Of a stretch of 42,316 nucleotides of DNA, positions 27,009 to 37,908 are shown piece after piece. This DNA comes from Chitinophagaceae bacterium (GTDB lineage Bacteria; Bacteroidota; Bacteroidia; Chitinophagales; Chitinophagaceae): positions 1 to 42,316 of the forward strand of contig JADKKH010000014.1 of assembly GCA_016720585.1 (NCBI GenBank), given 5' to 3'. Made by a program: the position numbers and the translations under genes. The notes beneath the pieces are model-generated. The model ran no database searches and had not been told where the DNA came from. It saw nothing but the letters and a program-made list of their open reading frames with translations. Position 1 is the stretch's first letter. Each line of letters begins with the position of its first letter.

Positions 27009-27972
27009 ATGAGAAAATTGCTTATCCTGTCTGGGATATGTTCCCTCATTATTATGGCCGCTTATTTTTCGGCATGCAAAGACAAAAAATCAACGGCGGC
27101 AGAAACCACTGATAAAGATTCCATAAAAAAGTTTTGGAAAGGGGAGAATACCTGGCATTGCATGTTGCTGGTTGTATTGATTGTCACAGTAAAAGGGATT
27201 TTGCCAAATTCTCCGGACCGGTAATCCCCGGTACAGAAGGAGGCGGAGGTCTTGTGTTTGATCAGAAATTTGGTTTGCCGGGAATACTTTACGGAAAAAA
27301 TATTACCCCGGATAATGAAACGGGTATCGGCACCTGGACCGATGAGGAAATTTTAAGAGCTATGACACAGGGATCAGCAAAAATGGCGACACCTTGTTTC
27401 CGCTGATGCCTTATGTGCAATTTAACCATATGGCCAAGGAAGATCTCTTGAGTATTATTGCCTATATCAAAACCTGGAAACCAATTCACAAAAAAGTGCC
27501 GGCAAGACAGCTGATGGTACCGATTGCTATGGCTTATCCAGGACCGGCCTTACAGGCATCGGTGGATGGAAATATTCGTCCGCCGGAAACAGATAAAGTA
27601 AAATATGGTGAATACCTGACAACCATGGCTGATTGCGGCACCTGTCATTCACCACAGACACCGCAGGGTCCTGATATGACAAGAATGTTTGCCGGTGGAT
27701 ATAAGTTTGACCTGGGTTCCAACAAAGTAAACTCTGCTAATATAACTCCTGATTCTGCAACCGGCATCGGTGCCTGGACCGAAGAACGGTTTCTTACCAA
27801 GTTTACTCAATATCGTGAAGAAAAATCTTATAATTTTAATCCCGGAAACCAGAATTCAATAATGCCATTATCAATTTTGGCTGGTATAAAAGATGAAGAC
27901 CTGAAAGCCATCTACGCTTACCTGCGGACAGTGAAACCGGTTACAAATGCGGTAGAGAAGTTTCCGAAGTAA
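27009..27972 (+). CDS. Diheme c-type cytochrome, lipoprotein (frameshifted)
   Basis: About 321 residues. The N terminus is a lipoprotein signal (MRKLLILSGICSLIIMAAYF then SAC). Two cytochrome c domains carry CIDCH (about residue 58) and CGTCH, with motifs NITPDNETGIGTWTDEEILRA and NITPDSATGIGAWTEERFLTK that indicate an internal repeat. Two single-base losses are inferred: in an A run near 27123-27130 (restores VLERGEYLALHVAGC), and in a G run near 27370 (restores ISKNGDTLFPLMPYVQF). Likely an envelope-anchored electron carrier; its partner is not in the window. Confidence 0.82.
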
Positions 27973-27993
27973 ATAAAGGAAAAATATTTTTAA

Positions 27994-28024
27994 ATGACCC
28001 CGTGCCTGATCCGGGGTCATTTTT
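27994..28024. terminator. Bidirectional terminator between convergent genes
   Basis: ATGACCCCG (27994-28002) pairs perfectly with CGGGGTCAT (28012-28020), with flanking AAA on one side and TTTT on the other. It lies between the cytochrome stop (27972) and the convergent lipoprotein stop (28023), so it can serve both strands. Confidence 0.85.
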
Positions 28025-28496
28025 ATTCATTCGCGAAACTTTCCCTGGAATAGGTGCCGGGTGCTGCATGATCACCTTCTTCAAAATCAAGGTTAACATA
28101 GCGGATACCGGGAATTTCAGTTAGGTTATAAATTGCCTGTGCTAAATACATGGTTGTTCCCGTGGAGCCCATTTGTTGTGTAAGATATGTGGCGTCTTTT
28201 ATTTTTACGTAGACTGTATCGTTGGATGTTTTTACCAATTCAAACTGAACATTGTTATTTGAGGTATTTATATACCTGACAACAGAACCAGGGTTTAATG
28301 AATCCGGGCCTCCGATTTCCATTTTTGTCATTTCTAATCTTCCGCTTGAATCATTCAACCGGGCCTGCCAGCTGTAGCTGGTTCCTGCAAGGTTGGTGGA
28401 ATCATCTTCCACAGGGGGCTGATCAGCTTTGTTATTACAGGCGCCTAAGAAAAAAAAGTAAAGGGGCCAGAATTTTATTTTATTCATCCTATTCAT
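28023..28496 (-). CDS. Small lipoprotein, possible GerMN-like domain
   Basis: 157 residues with a lipoprotein signal: FWPLYFFFLGAC places the lipidated Cys at about residue 20. The C-terminal half (TYLTQQMGSTGTTMYLAQAI, NLTEIPGIRYVNLDFEEGDHA) weakly resembles GerMN-type domains, but this is by eye. The start could be the ATG at 28496 or the one three codons later. No function is assigned. Nearby genes give no clear functional link. Confidence 0.75.
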   Translation of the reverse strand: MNRMNKIKFWPLYFFFLGACNNKADQPPVEDDSTNLAGTSYSWQARLNDSSGRLEMTKMEIGGPDSLNPGSVVRYINTSNNNVQFELVKTSNDTVYVKIKDATYLTQQMGSTGTTMYLAQAIYNLTEIPGIRYVNLDFEEGDHAAPGTYSRESFANE

Positions 28497-28530
28497 TTTT
28501 TCAAAAAAATAAAAGATAAGTCCGGATCAA

Positions 28531-28827
28531 TTATGCGGTTGCTTCTTCCTTTTTCCATTCACGATCCATCACAAAAGTGCCAAAGGGTAAAACAGAAGCC
28601 AGCAGGGCTTTGGCCATCCAACGGAAATCTTTTTTATGCTCACTCTTTACTTCCCGGGCCAGAATTACAAAAGCCACAAACAAAAATCCATGTAACCCGC
28701 CGCAGATCGTTACGGCAATAGGCATATTCCCAAAATATTTAAGGGGCATTGCCACAAACAATAATATTAAAAAGGAAGTTCCTTCTGCAATCGCAATTTT
28801 TCTAAACCAACTAAATGTTTTCTTCAT
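28531..28827 (-). CDS. DUF3817 family membrane protein
   Basis: 98 residues from the ATG at 28827 (MKKTFSWFRKIAIAEGTSFL). About three membrane helices, with the family features IAEGTSFLILLFVAMPLKY and ICGGLHGFLFVAFV, ending VLPFGTFVMDREWKKEE. Small integral membrane proteins of unknown function, often annotated DUF3817 or YdzA-like. It lies downstream of mqnC after a GC-rich hairpin. Confidence 0.85.
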   Translation of the reverse strand: MKKTFSWFRKIAIAEGTSFLILLFVAMPLKYFGNMPIAVTICGGLHGFLFVAFVILAREVKSEHKKDFRWMAKALLASVLPFGTFVMDREWKKEEATA

Positions 28828-28875
28828 AGTATTTTCTTTGTTTATATCCTGTTTTTTCAATTTACGGAGTCTTGC

Positions 28876-28899
28876 AAAGCCCCCTGCGGGGTTTTGGGG
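28876..28899 (-). terminator. GC-rich hairpin after mqnC
   Basis: The plus strand reads AAAGCCCCCTGCGGGGTTTT: CCCC pairs with GGGG around TGC, flanked by A and T runs. On the minus strand it directly follows the mqnC stop and is trailed by CTTTG, a weak terminator. It also resembles the GC palindromes seen elsewhere in this window (35312-35324), so it may be a repeat element acting as a terminator. Confidence 0.45.
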
Positions 28900-28900
28900 C

Positions 28901-30024
28901 CTAATAATCAATCACCTGTTCTTCAATCAGCTCAGGAATAGTTCTCCACTCATACTGCTGGTTCCGGAGTTGTGGTTCAAACCCCGCTTCACGGATGGCT
29001 TCCTGTATGCTTTTATAAGTAAAGCGATACGGTGCCCCGGCGGCACTCACTACATTTTCCTCCAGCATGATAGAGCCAAAATCATTGGCACCGGCATGTA
29101 AGCAAATTTCTGCTGTTTGCATACCAACCGTCAGCCAGCTGGCCTGTATGTTTTTTATATTTGGCAACATGATGCGGCTCAGGGCAATCATGCGGATATA
29201 TTCTTCCGGTGTAGTTAAATTATGTACGCCTCTTATTTTCGCCAGCAAGGTATCAGCATCCTGGAAGGTCCAGGGAATAAAAGCCAGAAATCCCTTTGCT
29301 TTTTCGGGTTTACAACTTTGTACTTCCCGGATCTTTACTAAATGCTCAAACCGTTCTTCGATCGTTTCCACGTGCCCAAACATCATTGCAGCACTGGTAG
29401 TAATGTTTAATTGATGCGCCTCCTTCATAATGTCGAGCCATTCCTGGGCGCCGCATTTCCCTTTGCTGATTAAACGACGAACCCGGTCAATCAGAATTTC
29501 TGCACCGGCTCCCGGCAAAGAATCCATTCCGGCTTCCTGCAAGGCCATCAATACCTCACGATGTGAACTTTTTTCCAGCTTCGTAATATGTGCCACTTCC
29601 GGTGGGCCAAGCGTATGTAATTTAATGTTGGGGTATTCTTTTTTTATCTGGCTGAAGGTGTCAACATAATACTGCAAGCCCAGGTCAGGATGATGGCCTC
29701 CCTGTAAAAGCAACTGGTCACCACCCCATTTTAAGGTTTCTTCAATCTTTTTCCGGTAGGTGGGCATGTCGGTAATGTAGGCTTCTGTATGTCCGGGTAT
29801 GCGGTAGAAGTTACAAAACTTACAATTAGCTATGCACACATTGGTGGGTGTTCACATTACGGTCTATCTGCCAGGTTACTTTTCCGTGGGGCACCTGTTT
29901 TTCGCAGCTCATCGGCAATAAACATCAGGTCAGCCAGCGGGGCATGATGATATAACTGAACTCCGTTTTCTACGGAAAGGAATTCAAAATTTAATGCTTT
30001 GTCATATAATTTCTGTAAGGGCAT
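28901..30024 (-). CDS. mqnC: Cyclic dehypoxanthinyl futalosine synthase (radical SAM), frameshifted
   Basis: About 374 residues from the ATG at 30024 (MPLQKLYDKALNFEFLSVEN). Radical SAM enzyme of the futalosine menaquinone pathway; it cyclises dehypoxanthine futalosine. The 4Fe-4S motif is CIANCKFC (CxxxCxxC). Further family segments are LLQGGHHPDLGLQYY, PGAGAEILIDRVRRLIS, MMFGHVETIEERFEHL and FLAFIPWTFQ. Two indels are inferred: in an A run near 29900 (restores QVPHGKVTWQIDRNVN), and one extra C near 29846-29848 (restores TTNVCIANC). Similar CofH-type or MqnE proteins are less good matches because of the PGAGAEI and GHVET context. No other mqn genes lie in the window. Confidence 0.88.
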
Positions 30025-30264
30025 ATCCGGGCTTTTTCTGTCCCTTTTTCCGGGAAAGATGAAGAAATAAGGACGTATTGTGAATCGGCAAAGGTACAAT
30101 GCTATAACCCAAAAAGTGTTGAACGGTTTTAAAACCTGCCGGTATTAAAGTAAATTTACCTGATTGCCTGTTTTTCTGCCAGGACGTGGCGGCAATGTTT
30201 TTATCCACCCTCATTTTTTTGCATCTTTTTGATTGAAATGACTGTCTTAGAATCAGGAAAAAAC

Positions 30265-31475
30265 ATGGGCAAATTCTTAATAAAAAAAATCACCATTTAC
30301 CTTGTTCTGGGTTTTGCCTGTCTGCGTAGTATTCCGCTTGCAGCGCAGGAAGAATTTATAGAACCCCCTTCAAGACTACTTACAGTTGTACCTTTTCTTC
30401 AGTTAACGGGTGGCATCATTATCATGCAGGCTAAACTGGGTAATTTACCGGACACCTTGAATTTTATTCTGGATACCGGGAGTAGCGGGATTTCACTGGA
30501 TTCTATTACAGCGGAATACCTGAAGTTGAAACCAGTTCCAACAGAAAGAACCATCCGGGGTATTGCCGGCATCCATAAAGTTAGTTTTCTGTATAACCAG
30601 CAATTAAAATTTCCAGGTCTGACCATTGACAGTCTTGATTTTCATATTAACGATTACTCCATTCTTACAGCTGTGTACGGTGAGCGGATTGATGGTATCA
30701 TTGGCTACTCTGTACTGAACCGTTATATCATGAAAGTGGATTATGATAGTTTGAATATTTCTTTTTTGGAGTAAAGGAACCATCCGTTATCCACGGGGAG
30801 GGTATCTTTTAAAGCCATCGATCAATATGCTGGTTTCGCAACCCCTGAAAGTAAGAGATGATAAATCAATAAACTCACGTTTCTTATATGATATGGGCGC
30901 TGGTCTTTGTATGCTGTTATCAAAAGATTTTATTGAAGACAGTGTCTTTTTAACGAAAAATAAAAAAAGTGGATCAAAGAGGGTGAGGGACTGGGTGGTA
31001 AGATCGATATGGAACTGACCGTAATACGGGAAGTGAAGCTGGGCCCTTATCGTTTTCGTAATGTGCCGGTATATATATTTGAAGATGTAAATAATGTTAC
31101 TTCTTATCCTTATATGGGAGGTTGATCGGGAATGATATTTTACGACGGTTTTAATGTGATCCTGAATTATGCAAAAGGCGATATCTATATTACTCCCAAC
31201 AGGCATTATACCGATGTTTTGATTATTCCTATGCGGGGGTGGAGCTTTACCTTATCGAAGGATTGATTATTGTTGGGGATGTGGCCAAAGGGTCCCCGGC
31301 AGAAACAGCCAGTGTAAAGGAAGGCGACCAGGTGCTCGCTATCAACAGGAATTTTTCGCAAAATCTTAACCAGTATAAAATTATCCTGCAGTCTCCCAAC
31401 GAAAAAATAAAGATCATCATACGCCGGAATGGAGAAATAAAAGATATCGAATTTAAGATCAAAAGCATCCTGTAA
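30265..31475 (+). CDS. Retropepsin-like aspartyl protease with C-terminal PDZ domain (frameshifted)
   Basis: About 400 residues. The signal peptide is KKITIYLVLGFACLRSIPL ending AAQ. Two aspartyl protease motifs are present: ILDTGSSGISL (first) and YDMGAGLCMLL (second, Asp-x-Gly). A C-terminal PDZ-like domain is visible in VAKGSPAETASVKEGDQVLA. Frameshifts are inferred near 30770, 31000, 31120 and 31225. An alternative start is the ATG at 30238. Such proteins are common in Bacteroidota as secreted or periplasmic proteins; their substrates are not known. Confidence 0.8.
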
Positions 31476-31578
31476 TTTCCGGATTATCCTGTCGCCGCAT
31501 TTTTTAATACTTTTACCGGGTTCGCCATAACTTACGGAAGTATGGACAATTGTTAACTTCAAAGGTGGTTAAGTATTT

Positions 31579-32813
31579 ATGATACAATTTGAAAAATTTA
31601 CATTGGCCAATGGTCTTCGGGTCATTGTACACCAGGATCTCAGTACACCGATGGCGGTAATGAATATTATGTATGATGTAGGTGCCAGGGATGAAGATCC
31701 GGAACGTACGGGCTTTGCCCATCTGTTTGAACACCTGATGTTCGGTGGTTCGGTAAACGTGCCCAGTTATGACGAACCGCTGCAAATGGCTGGCGGAGAA
31801 AACAATGCCTTCACTACAAAACGACATTACCAATTATTATATTCAGCTCCCCGCCGATAATCTTGAAACGGCTTTCTGGCTGGAAAGCGACCGGATGCTT
31901 TCCCTGGCGTTTGGGGAAAAAGCCTGGAAACGCAACGCAAAGTGGTCTGTGAAGAATTTAAAGAACACTATCTGACTAAACCGTATGGCGATGTACAGCA
32001 AAAAATGAGGAGCTGGCGTATAAAAAACATCCTTACAGATGGATGACGATTGGCAAAGAATTATCGCACATTGAAAATGCCAAGCTGGAAGACGTTCAGC
32101 ATTTTTTCTTTAAACATTACCGGCCCTTAAATGCGGTATTGGTAGTGGCCGGAAATGTTACGGTGGAAAAAGTTAAAACATTAGCTCAAAAATGGTTTGG
32201 TGATATCCCTTCCGGGGAAATGTATAAACGAAACCTGCCGCAGGAACCGGAACAAACGGAAGAACGAAGACTGGAGATAAAAGCAAACGTTCCTTTGGAT
32301 GCATTATACAAGTGCTGGCATATGCCGGGCCGGCTCGACAGGCGCTATTATATTATTGACCTGCTCTCTGATATTTTAAGCGGCGGCGGATCCTCCGGGC
32401 TTTATCAATCCCTGGTAAAGGAAAAACAGTTATTCAGCAATATTGAATGCCATCATTTTGGCAGTACGGATAACGGGTTGCTGATCATAGAAGGGAAATT
32501 GGTAAAAGGAGTAAAAATGGAGGACGCCGAAAAAGCTGTGGAACAAGAGCTGGACAAGATGAAAACCGAACTTGTAAGTGAACCCGAGTTGCAAAAGTAA
32601 AAATAAAACCGAAAGCATGATTGCTTTTGAAGATATGAGTGTTATGAGCCGGGCCACCAGTTTGGCTAATTATGAAATACTTGGAGACGCTTCCTGGATG
32701 AATTTTGAACTGGAAAATATGGTTCCGTTACTACGGAAGATATTTTACAGGAAAGCCGGAACATTTTTCGTAACAGCAATTGCAGTACGATTCATTATCT
32801 GTCCGATAATTAA
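31579..32813 (+). CDS. M16 family zinc metallopeptidase, catalytic partner (frameshifted)
   Basis: About 411 residues. The zinc motif is HLFEH (HxxEH, residues 48-52) in ARDEDPERTGFAHLFEHLMF, and the distal Glu lies in VVCEEFKEHYLTKPYGDVQ when frames are joined. Frameshifts are inferred near 31855, 31920-31960, 32005-32030, 32597 and 32720. It ends TIHYLSDN at the TAA at 32811. It is followed after 21 nt by an M16 homologue lacking the zinc site, a typical active/inactive pair. No signal peptide is seen, so probably cytoplasmic or exported by unusual means. Confidence 0.85.
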
Positions 32814-32834
32814 GAATAAAGAAAGAAAAACCAT

Positions 32835-34105
32835 ATGCCAGACGGACACAGCCTCCCGAAATAGTGGATGCAGTCAATATTGATCTCCGGTTAAAACCAG
32901 CCGATAAATTTATTCTGGACAATGGGGTAGAAGTTTATGCAGTGAATGCAGGGGCCGAGGACGTGTTATCGCTGGAATGGATATTTTTCGCCGGTAACTG
33001 GCAGGAAGAACAGAACCTTGTAGCGGCAACGGCGAGTTTCCTGTTGCGCAATGGAACTTCCGAAAAATCAGCGTACCAGATCAATGACCACTTTGAATAT
33101 TATGGTGCGTATCTCAACAGGGCTTGTTATAATGAAACAGCTTCAATAACGCTGCATTGTCTTACAAAGCATGTCAGGGAATTGTTGCCCGTGGTAAAAG
33201 AACTGATTACCGATTCTGTTATGCCGCAGGAAGAACTGGATATTTACAAGCAGAACATGAAACAGCGGCTTAAAGTAAGCCTGAAGAAAAGCGATTTTGT
33301 AGCCAGCCGGCTGATTGATGTTTATTTATATGGAGCGCAACATCCTTATGGGAAATACAGCCGGGCAGAAGATTTTGATGTGCTGAACCGGGAACAGTTG
33401 GTTGATTTTTATAAAACATATTACCAGCACGGAAAACTGAGTCTTATTTGTAGCCAGGAAATTACCCCCTGATTTAGAAGCATTATTGAATCAGCATTTT
33501 GGAGATCTGCCCAATACAAAAATACTGAAAGATCGTTGATCATATCCCCTGCGGAAGATAAGAAGTACAGAATAGAGAATGATGCAAAAGGTGTTCAGGG
33601 ATCTATCCGTATTGCCAGGCCATTTCCAAACAGGCATCATCCTGATTTTTAAAAGTTCAGATGCTGAACGCCCTGTTCGGCGGATTCTTTGGTTCCAGGC
33701 TGATGAGCAATATCCGGGAAGACAAGGGCTACACGTATGGTATACATAGTTATATTCAAAATCATGTTCATGAGACGGCCTGGATGATAAGCACCGAAGC
33801 AGGTAAAGATGTTTGCGAGGCAACCATAGCTGAAGTGTACAAAGAAATGAAGGATTTACGGGAGGAGCTGGTAGATGAAGAAGAAATGTTACTGGTAAGA
33901 AACTATATGATGGGTGGCCTTCTTGGTGATCTTGATGGCCCTTTCCAGATCATTGCCCGCTGGAAGAATATTATTCTCAACAATCTGACTGAACAATATT
34001 TTACGACTCCATCCATACCATCAAAACAATTTCTGCAGAAGAATTACAGGATCTGGCTCAGAAGTACCTGCAACCGGAGGATTTTATGAACTGGTGGTGG
34101 TTTAG
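32835..34105 (+). CDS. M16 family protein lacking the zinc motif (frameshifted)
   Basis: About 423 residues; with one C restored near 32843 it starts MPDRTQPPEIVDAVNIDLRL. At the position of HxxEH it reads TASFLLRNGTSEKSAYQIND, so it has no zinc site and should be the non-catalytic partner of the preceding M16 protease. Later segments include RLMSNIREDKGYTYGIHSYI, the substrate-binding region typical of the family. Other indels are inferred near 33470, 33650, 34008 and 34087. It ends YELVVV at the TAG at 34103-34105. Confidence 0.8.
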
Positions 34106-34124
34106 TATTTTCAACACAGACTTG

Positions 34125-34206
34125 CCTGCCGGCAGGGTTTATGAGTTGAAGAGTAACACAGAGAAATGCATGAAGACTCTGTGAATCTCCCGTTTCTCTG
34201 TAACTC
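34125..34206. repeat. Two palindromic repeat elements in the M16-E1 gap
   Basis: CCTGCCGGCAGG (34125-34136) is a perfect 12-bp palindrome. GAGTAACACAGAGAAA (34151-34166) faces TTTCTCTGTAACTC (34193-34206) as a near-perfect inverted repeat with a 26-nt loop. Both types resemble dispersed intergenic palindromes frequent in Bacteroidota genomes and may act as mRNA hairpins. Confidence 0.6.
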
Positions 34207-34234
34207 CGTATTGAAAAAGGCTGAAATTTGCCAC

Positions 34235-36280
34235 ATGACCTTCGACCGTAAAGATTTATCTGACGAGCAGCTTGTTGATTTTTACAGAAACCTGCTTTGG
34301 CCCCGGATGATTGAAGAGAAAATGCTGGTGCTGCTGCGCCAGGGAAAAATATCCAAATGGTTCAGTGGTATCGGACGGAAGCTATTTCCGTGGGAGTCAC
34401 CCTGGCCGTACAGCCTGATGAATGGATAATGCCCCTGCACCGTAACCTCGGTGTTTTCACTACACGTAATATGCCATTAAATAAATTAGTCGTACAATGG
34501 CAGGGCGCCCGGAAGGATATTCTAAGGGGCGGGAAAGAAGTTTTCATTTGGAAATCGCGAACACCATATCTGCGGGATGATCTCACACCTCGGTCCGCAG
34601 CTGGCCATTGCTGATGGCGTGGCATTGGCTTATAAATTAAGAAAGGAACATAAAGTATCCGTTGCATTTACAGGAGATGGCGGTACCAGTGAAGGAGATT
34701 TTCATGAAGCATTAAATACAGCAGCCGTTTGGGATCTGCCGGTCCTGTTTATTATCGAGAACAATGGTTATGGTTTAAGTACACCCGTAAATGAACAATA
34801 CCGTTGTATCAGTTTAACCGATAAAGCAAAGGTTATGGTATGGAAGGCGTGCAGATTGATGGCAATAATATCCTGGAAGTGTATGATACGATAAAGGTGT
34901 GCGGGAGTATTGTATCAAAATCAGAAACCTTATTTAATTGAATGTCTCACTTTCCGGATGCGGGGACATGAAGAAGCCAGTGGTACCAAGTATGTGCCAC
35001 CGGATCTTTTCAGGTTATGGGAAATGAAGGACCCCATCAAAAACTATGAACGATTTTTGATTGGAGCCGGGGTGATCAGCGAAATGGATGTTGCCGAAAT
35101 AAGAAATGAATTCAGGGATAAAATTGAAAGTGAATTAGCAATTGGATTTAATACAAAACCGGTGGTGGCGGATACAGAGGAAGAACTGGAAGATGTTTAT
35201 GGCCCCTCTAACTCCCCGCAAGGGAGAGAGAACTCAGAACACAGCCCTTGCTTATTGACAACTCTGCTATCAATAGTGAAATTCATTTATCAGGTTTGAG
35301 CGATGCTGAATCCCCCTTCGGGGGGGTGGGGGCTTCGACTGATCGATGCCATCAAGAAGGTCTTCATCAAAGTATGAAAACTCATCCCAACTTAATTCTC
35401 ATGGGACAGGATATTGCGGGAGTATGGCGGGGCTTTTAAAATAACCGAAGGGTTTGTACAGGAGTTTGGAAAAGATAGAGTGCGAAATACACCGTTATGT
35501 GAAAGCGCCATTGTTGGTGCAGCACTGGGTTTAAGTCTGGAAGGATTTAAATGTATGATGGAAATGCAGTTTGCAGATTTGTAACTGTTGGATTTAACCA
35601 GATAATAAATAACCTGGCAAAAATTCATTACCGCTGGGGACAAAATGCGGATGTTGTCATTAGGATGCCAACAGGTGGCGGGGTGGGTGCCGGTCCTTTT
35701 CATAGTCAGAGTAATGAAGCCTGGTTTGTAAAAACTCCCGGGTTGAAAGTGGTTTATCCGTCCACGCCGATGGATGCCAAAGGATTATTGATCGCGGCTA
35801 TTAACGATCCGAATCCGGTGATGTTCTTTGAGCATAAAGCATTATACCGCTCGGTTAATGGCTCTGTTCCCTCTGAATATTATGAAATTGAAATTGGTAA
35901 AGCCAGACATGTACGGGATGGGAAGAAATTTCCATTATAACCTATGGTGCCGGGGTGCATTGGGCCGAAGATTATGCTGCGGAGCACCCGGAGATCTCGA
36001 TTGATATTTTGGATCTGCGGACTTTATTGCCCTTGATTATTTAGCTATCCGGGAAGCAGTAAAAAGAACGGGCAGGATATTAATTCTTCATGAAGACACG
36101 CTTGTGGGCGGCATCGGTGGTGAGATAGTTGCCTGGATCGCTGAAAATTGTTTTGGTTTATTAGATGCACCGGTGATGCGTTGTGCTTCTCTGGACACAC
36201 CGGTTCCTTTTAGTATTGAACTGGAACAGAACTTTCTTGCTAAATCAAGACTTGATGAGTTTGTTCAAAAAAGCTTATAA
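34235..36280 (+). CDS. Fused 2-oxoacid dehydrogenase E1 alpha-beta subunit (frameshifted)
   Basis: About 680 residues, fusing the alpha and beta subunits of a branched-chain 2-oxoacid or acetoin-type dehydrogenase E1, a thiamine-diphosphate enzyme. The alpha half has FSGIG...EAISVGVTLAV, MPLHRNLGVFTTR and the ThDP motif GDGGTSEGDF...ENNGYG. The beta half has GQDIAEYGGAFKITEGF (joined), CESAIVGAALGLSLEGFK and GGGVGAGPFHSQS. It ends LDEFVQKSL. Frameshifts are inferred near 34380, 34550, 34600, 34835, 34890, 35425, 35570, 35935, 36020 and elsewhere. The alpha-beta linker (about 35200-35345) holds two GC palindromes. The E2 and E3 genes are not in the window. Known single-chain E1 proteins of this type occur in Bacteroidota. 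Confidence 0.85.
35212..35340 (+). repeat. GC-palindrome-bearing insert in the E1 alpha-beta linker
   Basis: CTCCCC-GCA-AGGGAG (35212-35226) and CCCCC-TTC-GGGGG followed by GGTGGGGGCTTCG (35312-35336) lie inside the coding region between the alpha C terminus (EEELEDVYG) and the beta N terminus (LIDAIKK). These resemble dispersed Bacteroidota palindromes and appear to have been captured in-gene, lengthening a flexible linker. Confidence 0.5.
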
Positions 36281-36297
36281 GTTTTTGATTGTTCATT

Positions 36298-36324
36298 GTC
36301 ATCCTGAGCGAAGTCGAAGGATGG
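36298..36324. repeat. REP-like palindrome GTCATCCTGAGCGAAG...
   Basis: The element reads CATCCTGAGCG, AAGTCG, AAGGATG, with CATCCT and AGGATG as arms. This sequence is a familiar dispersed palindromic repeat in Bacteroidota and other environmental bacteria. It lies 18 nt after the E1 stop, in a 250-nt gap otherwise without a gene. Confidence 0.65.
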
Positions 36325-36530
36325 CGAAATCAAGATTGGATGAAACGCTTCAGAATTTATTGATGGATTGATCAACCGGCTACTGTATATCCTTTCTTCA
36401 GTTTAAAAATAACCCATTATTGTAGTTTATAAAAAGGGCTATCTTAAAGCATTATTCCGTTTCCTCAAAAAACGGATTAATAGAGTCTAATTACCACCAA
36501 AACAAAAACCAACATTTCAACGACCAATCC

Positions 36531-37818
36531 ATGGCTGCAAATCTTGCTACGCCAGTCAACCAGTCCGAACGAATTATTCTCCTGGATTCTTTAAGGGTAT
36601 TCTATCCTCGGAATTTTATTAATGAATATACCCGGCTTTGCCTTACCGGATCCTGTTATTGGAGACCCCTCTGTTCTGAATGAATGGGGAACAGTTAATT
36701 TTAAAACCTGGTATTTTATTGAATGGTTTATGAAGGTAGCCAACGGGCTTTATTCTCCATGTTATTTGGTGCCGGTATTATTTTATTTATTACCCGCCAG
36801 GAAAAAGGGTTGATGGACTTTACCCGGCCGATTATTTTTCCGCCGCCAAATATGGTTATTGGTTTTTGGTTTGTTCAATGGTTTTTGTATTATTATGGTT
36901 TTGGGATATTTTATTTCATTATGCCTGTGTCGGCATGATCATGTTTGCTTTCCGGCGCCTATCCCCCCAAAGCTTTAATTATTGGTGCCGTCATTTGCCT
37001 GGTATTGCAGACGGCCCGGGAAAATGTAGATGCATACAGAGACAGAAGATGATTTACAAAGGAGAGATGATCGCAAAGATGGATACAACAGTAACCAAAC
37101 TTACTGATCAGCAAAAAGAAGACCTGGGTGCCATGACAGGGTTTAAAGAAAAACTACGCCTCGAAAGTAAAATAAAGAAAATGGAAAAAAGCCTGAAGGC
37201 TGTTCGGGGTAGCTATGGTGGATTTTTGAATATCAAAGTGACAGAACCTTTAAAGAAGTATTCTATGTCTATTATGGTGCCTGAGATATCCTGATATTTA
37301 TGATGCTGGGAATGGCTTTTTTAAAAACAGCGTGCTGACCGGCAAAGCTTCTTCCAAAGTATATTGGGCCCTGTTCCTGGGAGGGACTCGGGATTGGATT
37401 AACACTTTCTTACTTTCCGGCCTCTTCCTTTGATGGACTATAAGTTCAATATTTTTGAATACACAAAAAAATATTTCTTTTGAATATTATCAACTTTCCC
37501 GTTTTCAGGGCAACGGGGATTTTGGGATTAATAATGTTTTGCTAAAATGGATTCTTTAAATGGTTTTTCAGCCTGATGCGGCCGGTAGGTCAGATGGCCT
37601 TTACCAATTACCTGATGCAATCATTACTTGTTGGCTTGTTTTTTTATGGGATCGGACTTGGCTACTATGGTAAACTGCAAACGACAGGAAACATGTTATG
37701 TAGTGGAAGCAACCTGGGCGCCGGAGCGTCGAAGCCAGATCTGGACACGTTATTTCCGTTTTTGGTCTCTGGAATGGGCCTGGCGTAGTTTGACCTACTG
37801 GAAAAACAACCCATGTAA
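36531..37818 (+). CDS. DUF418 family membrane protein, copy 1 (frameshifted)
   Basis: About 425 residues when joined: N terminus MAANLATPVNQSERIILLDS, then MNIPGFALPDP, several hydrophobic helices, a charged central stretch (EMIAKMDTTVTKLTDQQKED, KIKKMEKSLKAV) and a C-terminal DUF418 signature MRPVGQMAFTNYLMQSLLVG with PLEWAWRSLTYW-type ending. Frameshifts are inferred about every 100-200 nt (for example near 36595, 36740, 36830, 36980, 37280 and 37700-37800). DUF418 proteins are predicted multi-pass membrane proteins, possibly acyltransferase-like; function unproven. The next gene is a tandem paralog. Confidence 0.75.
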
Positions 37819-37908
37819 AGAAAAACAAATACCAAAGAAGTGATGTCCCCTTAAAATAGGCGGACGGCCACGTAAAATTTTATTAAACATAATGCATAAA
37901 ACAGCTGC

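Noticed and set aside
36281..36371. Coding extension after the E1 stop
   Set aside because: The open frame runs through a known type of dispersed palindrome and shows no domain.
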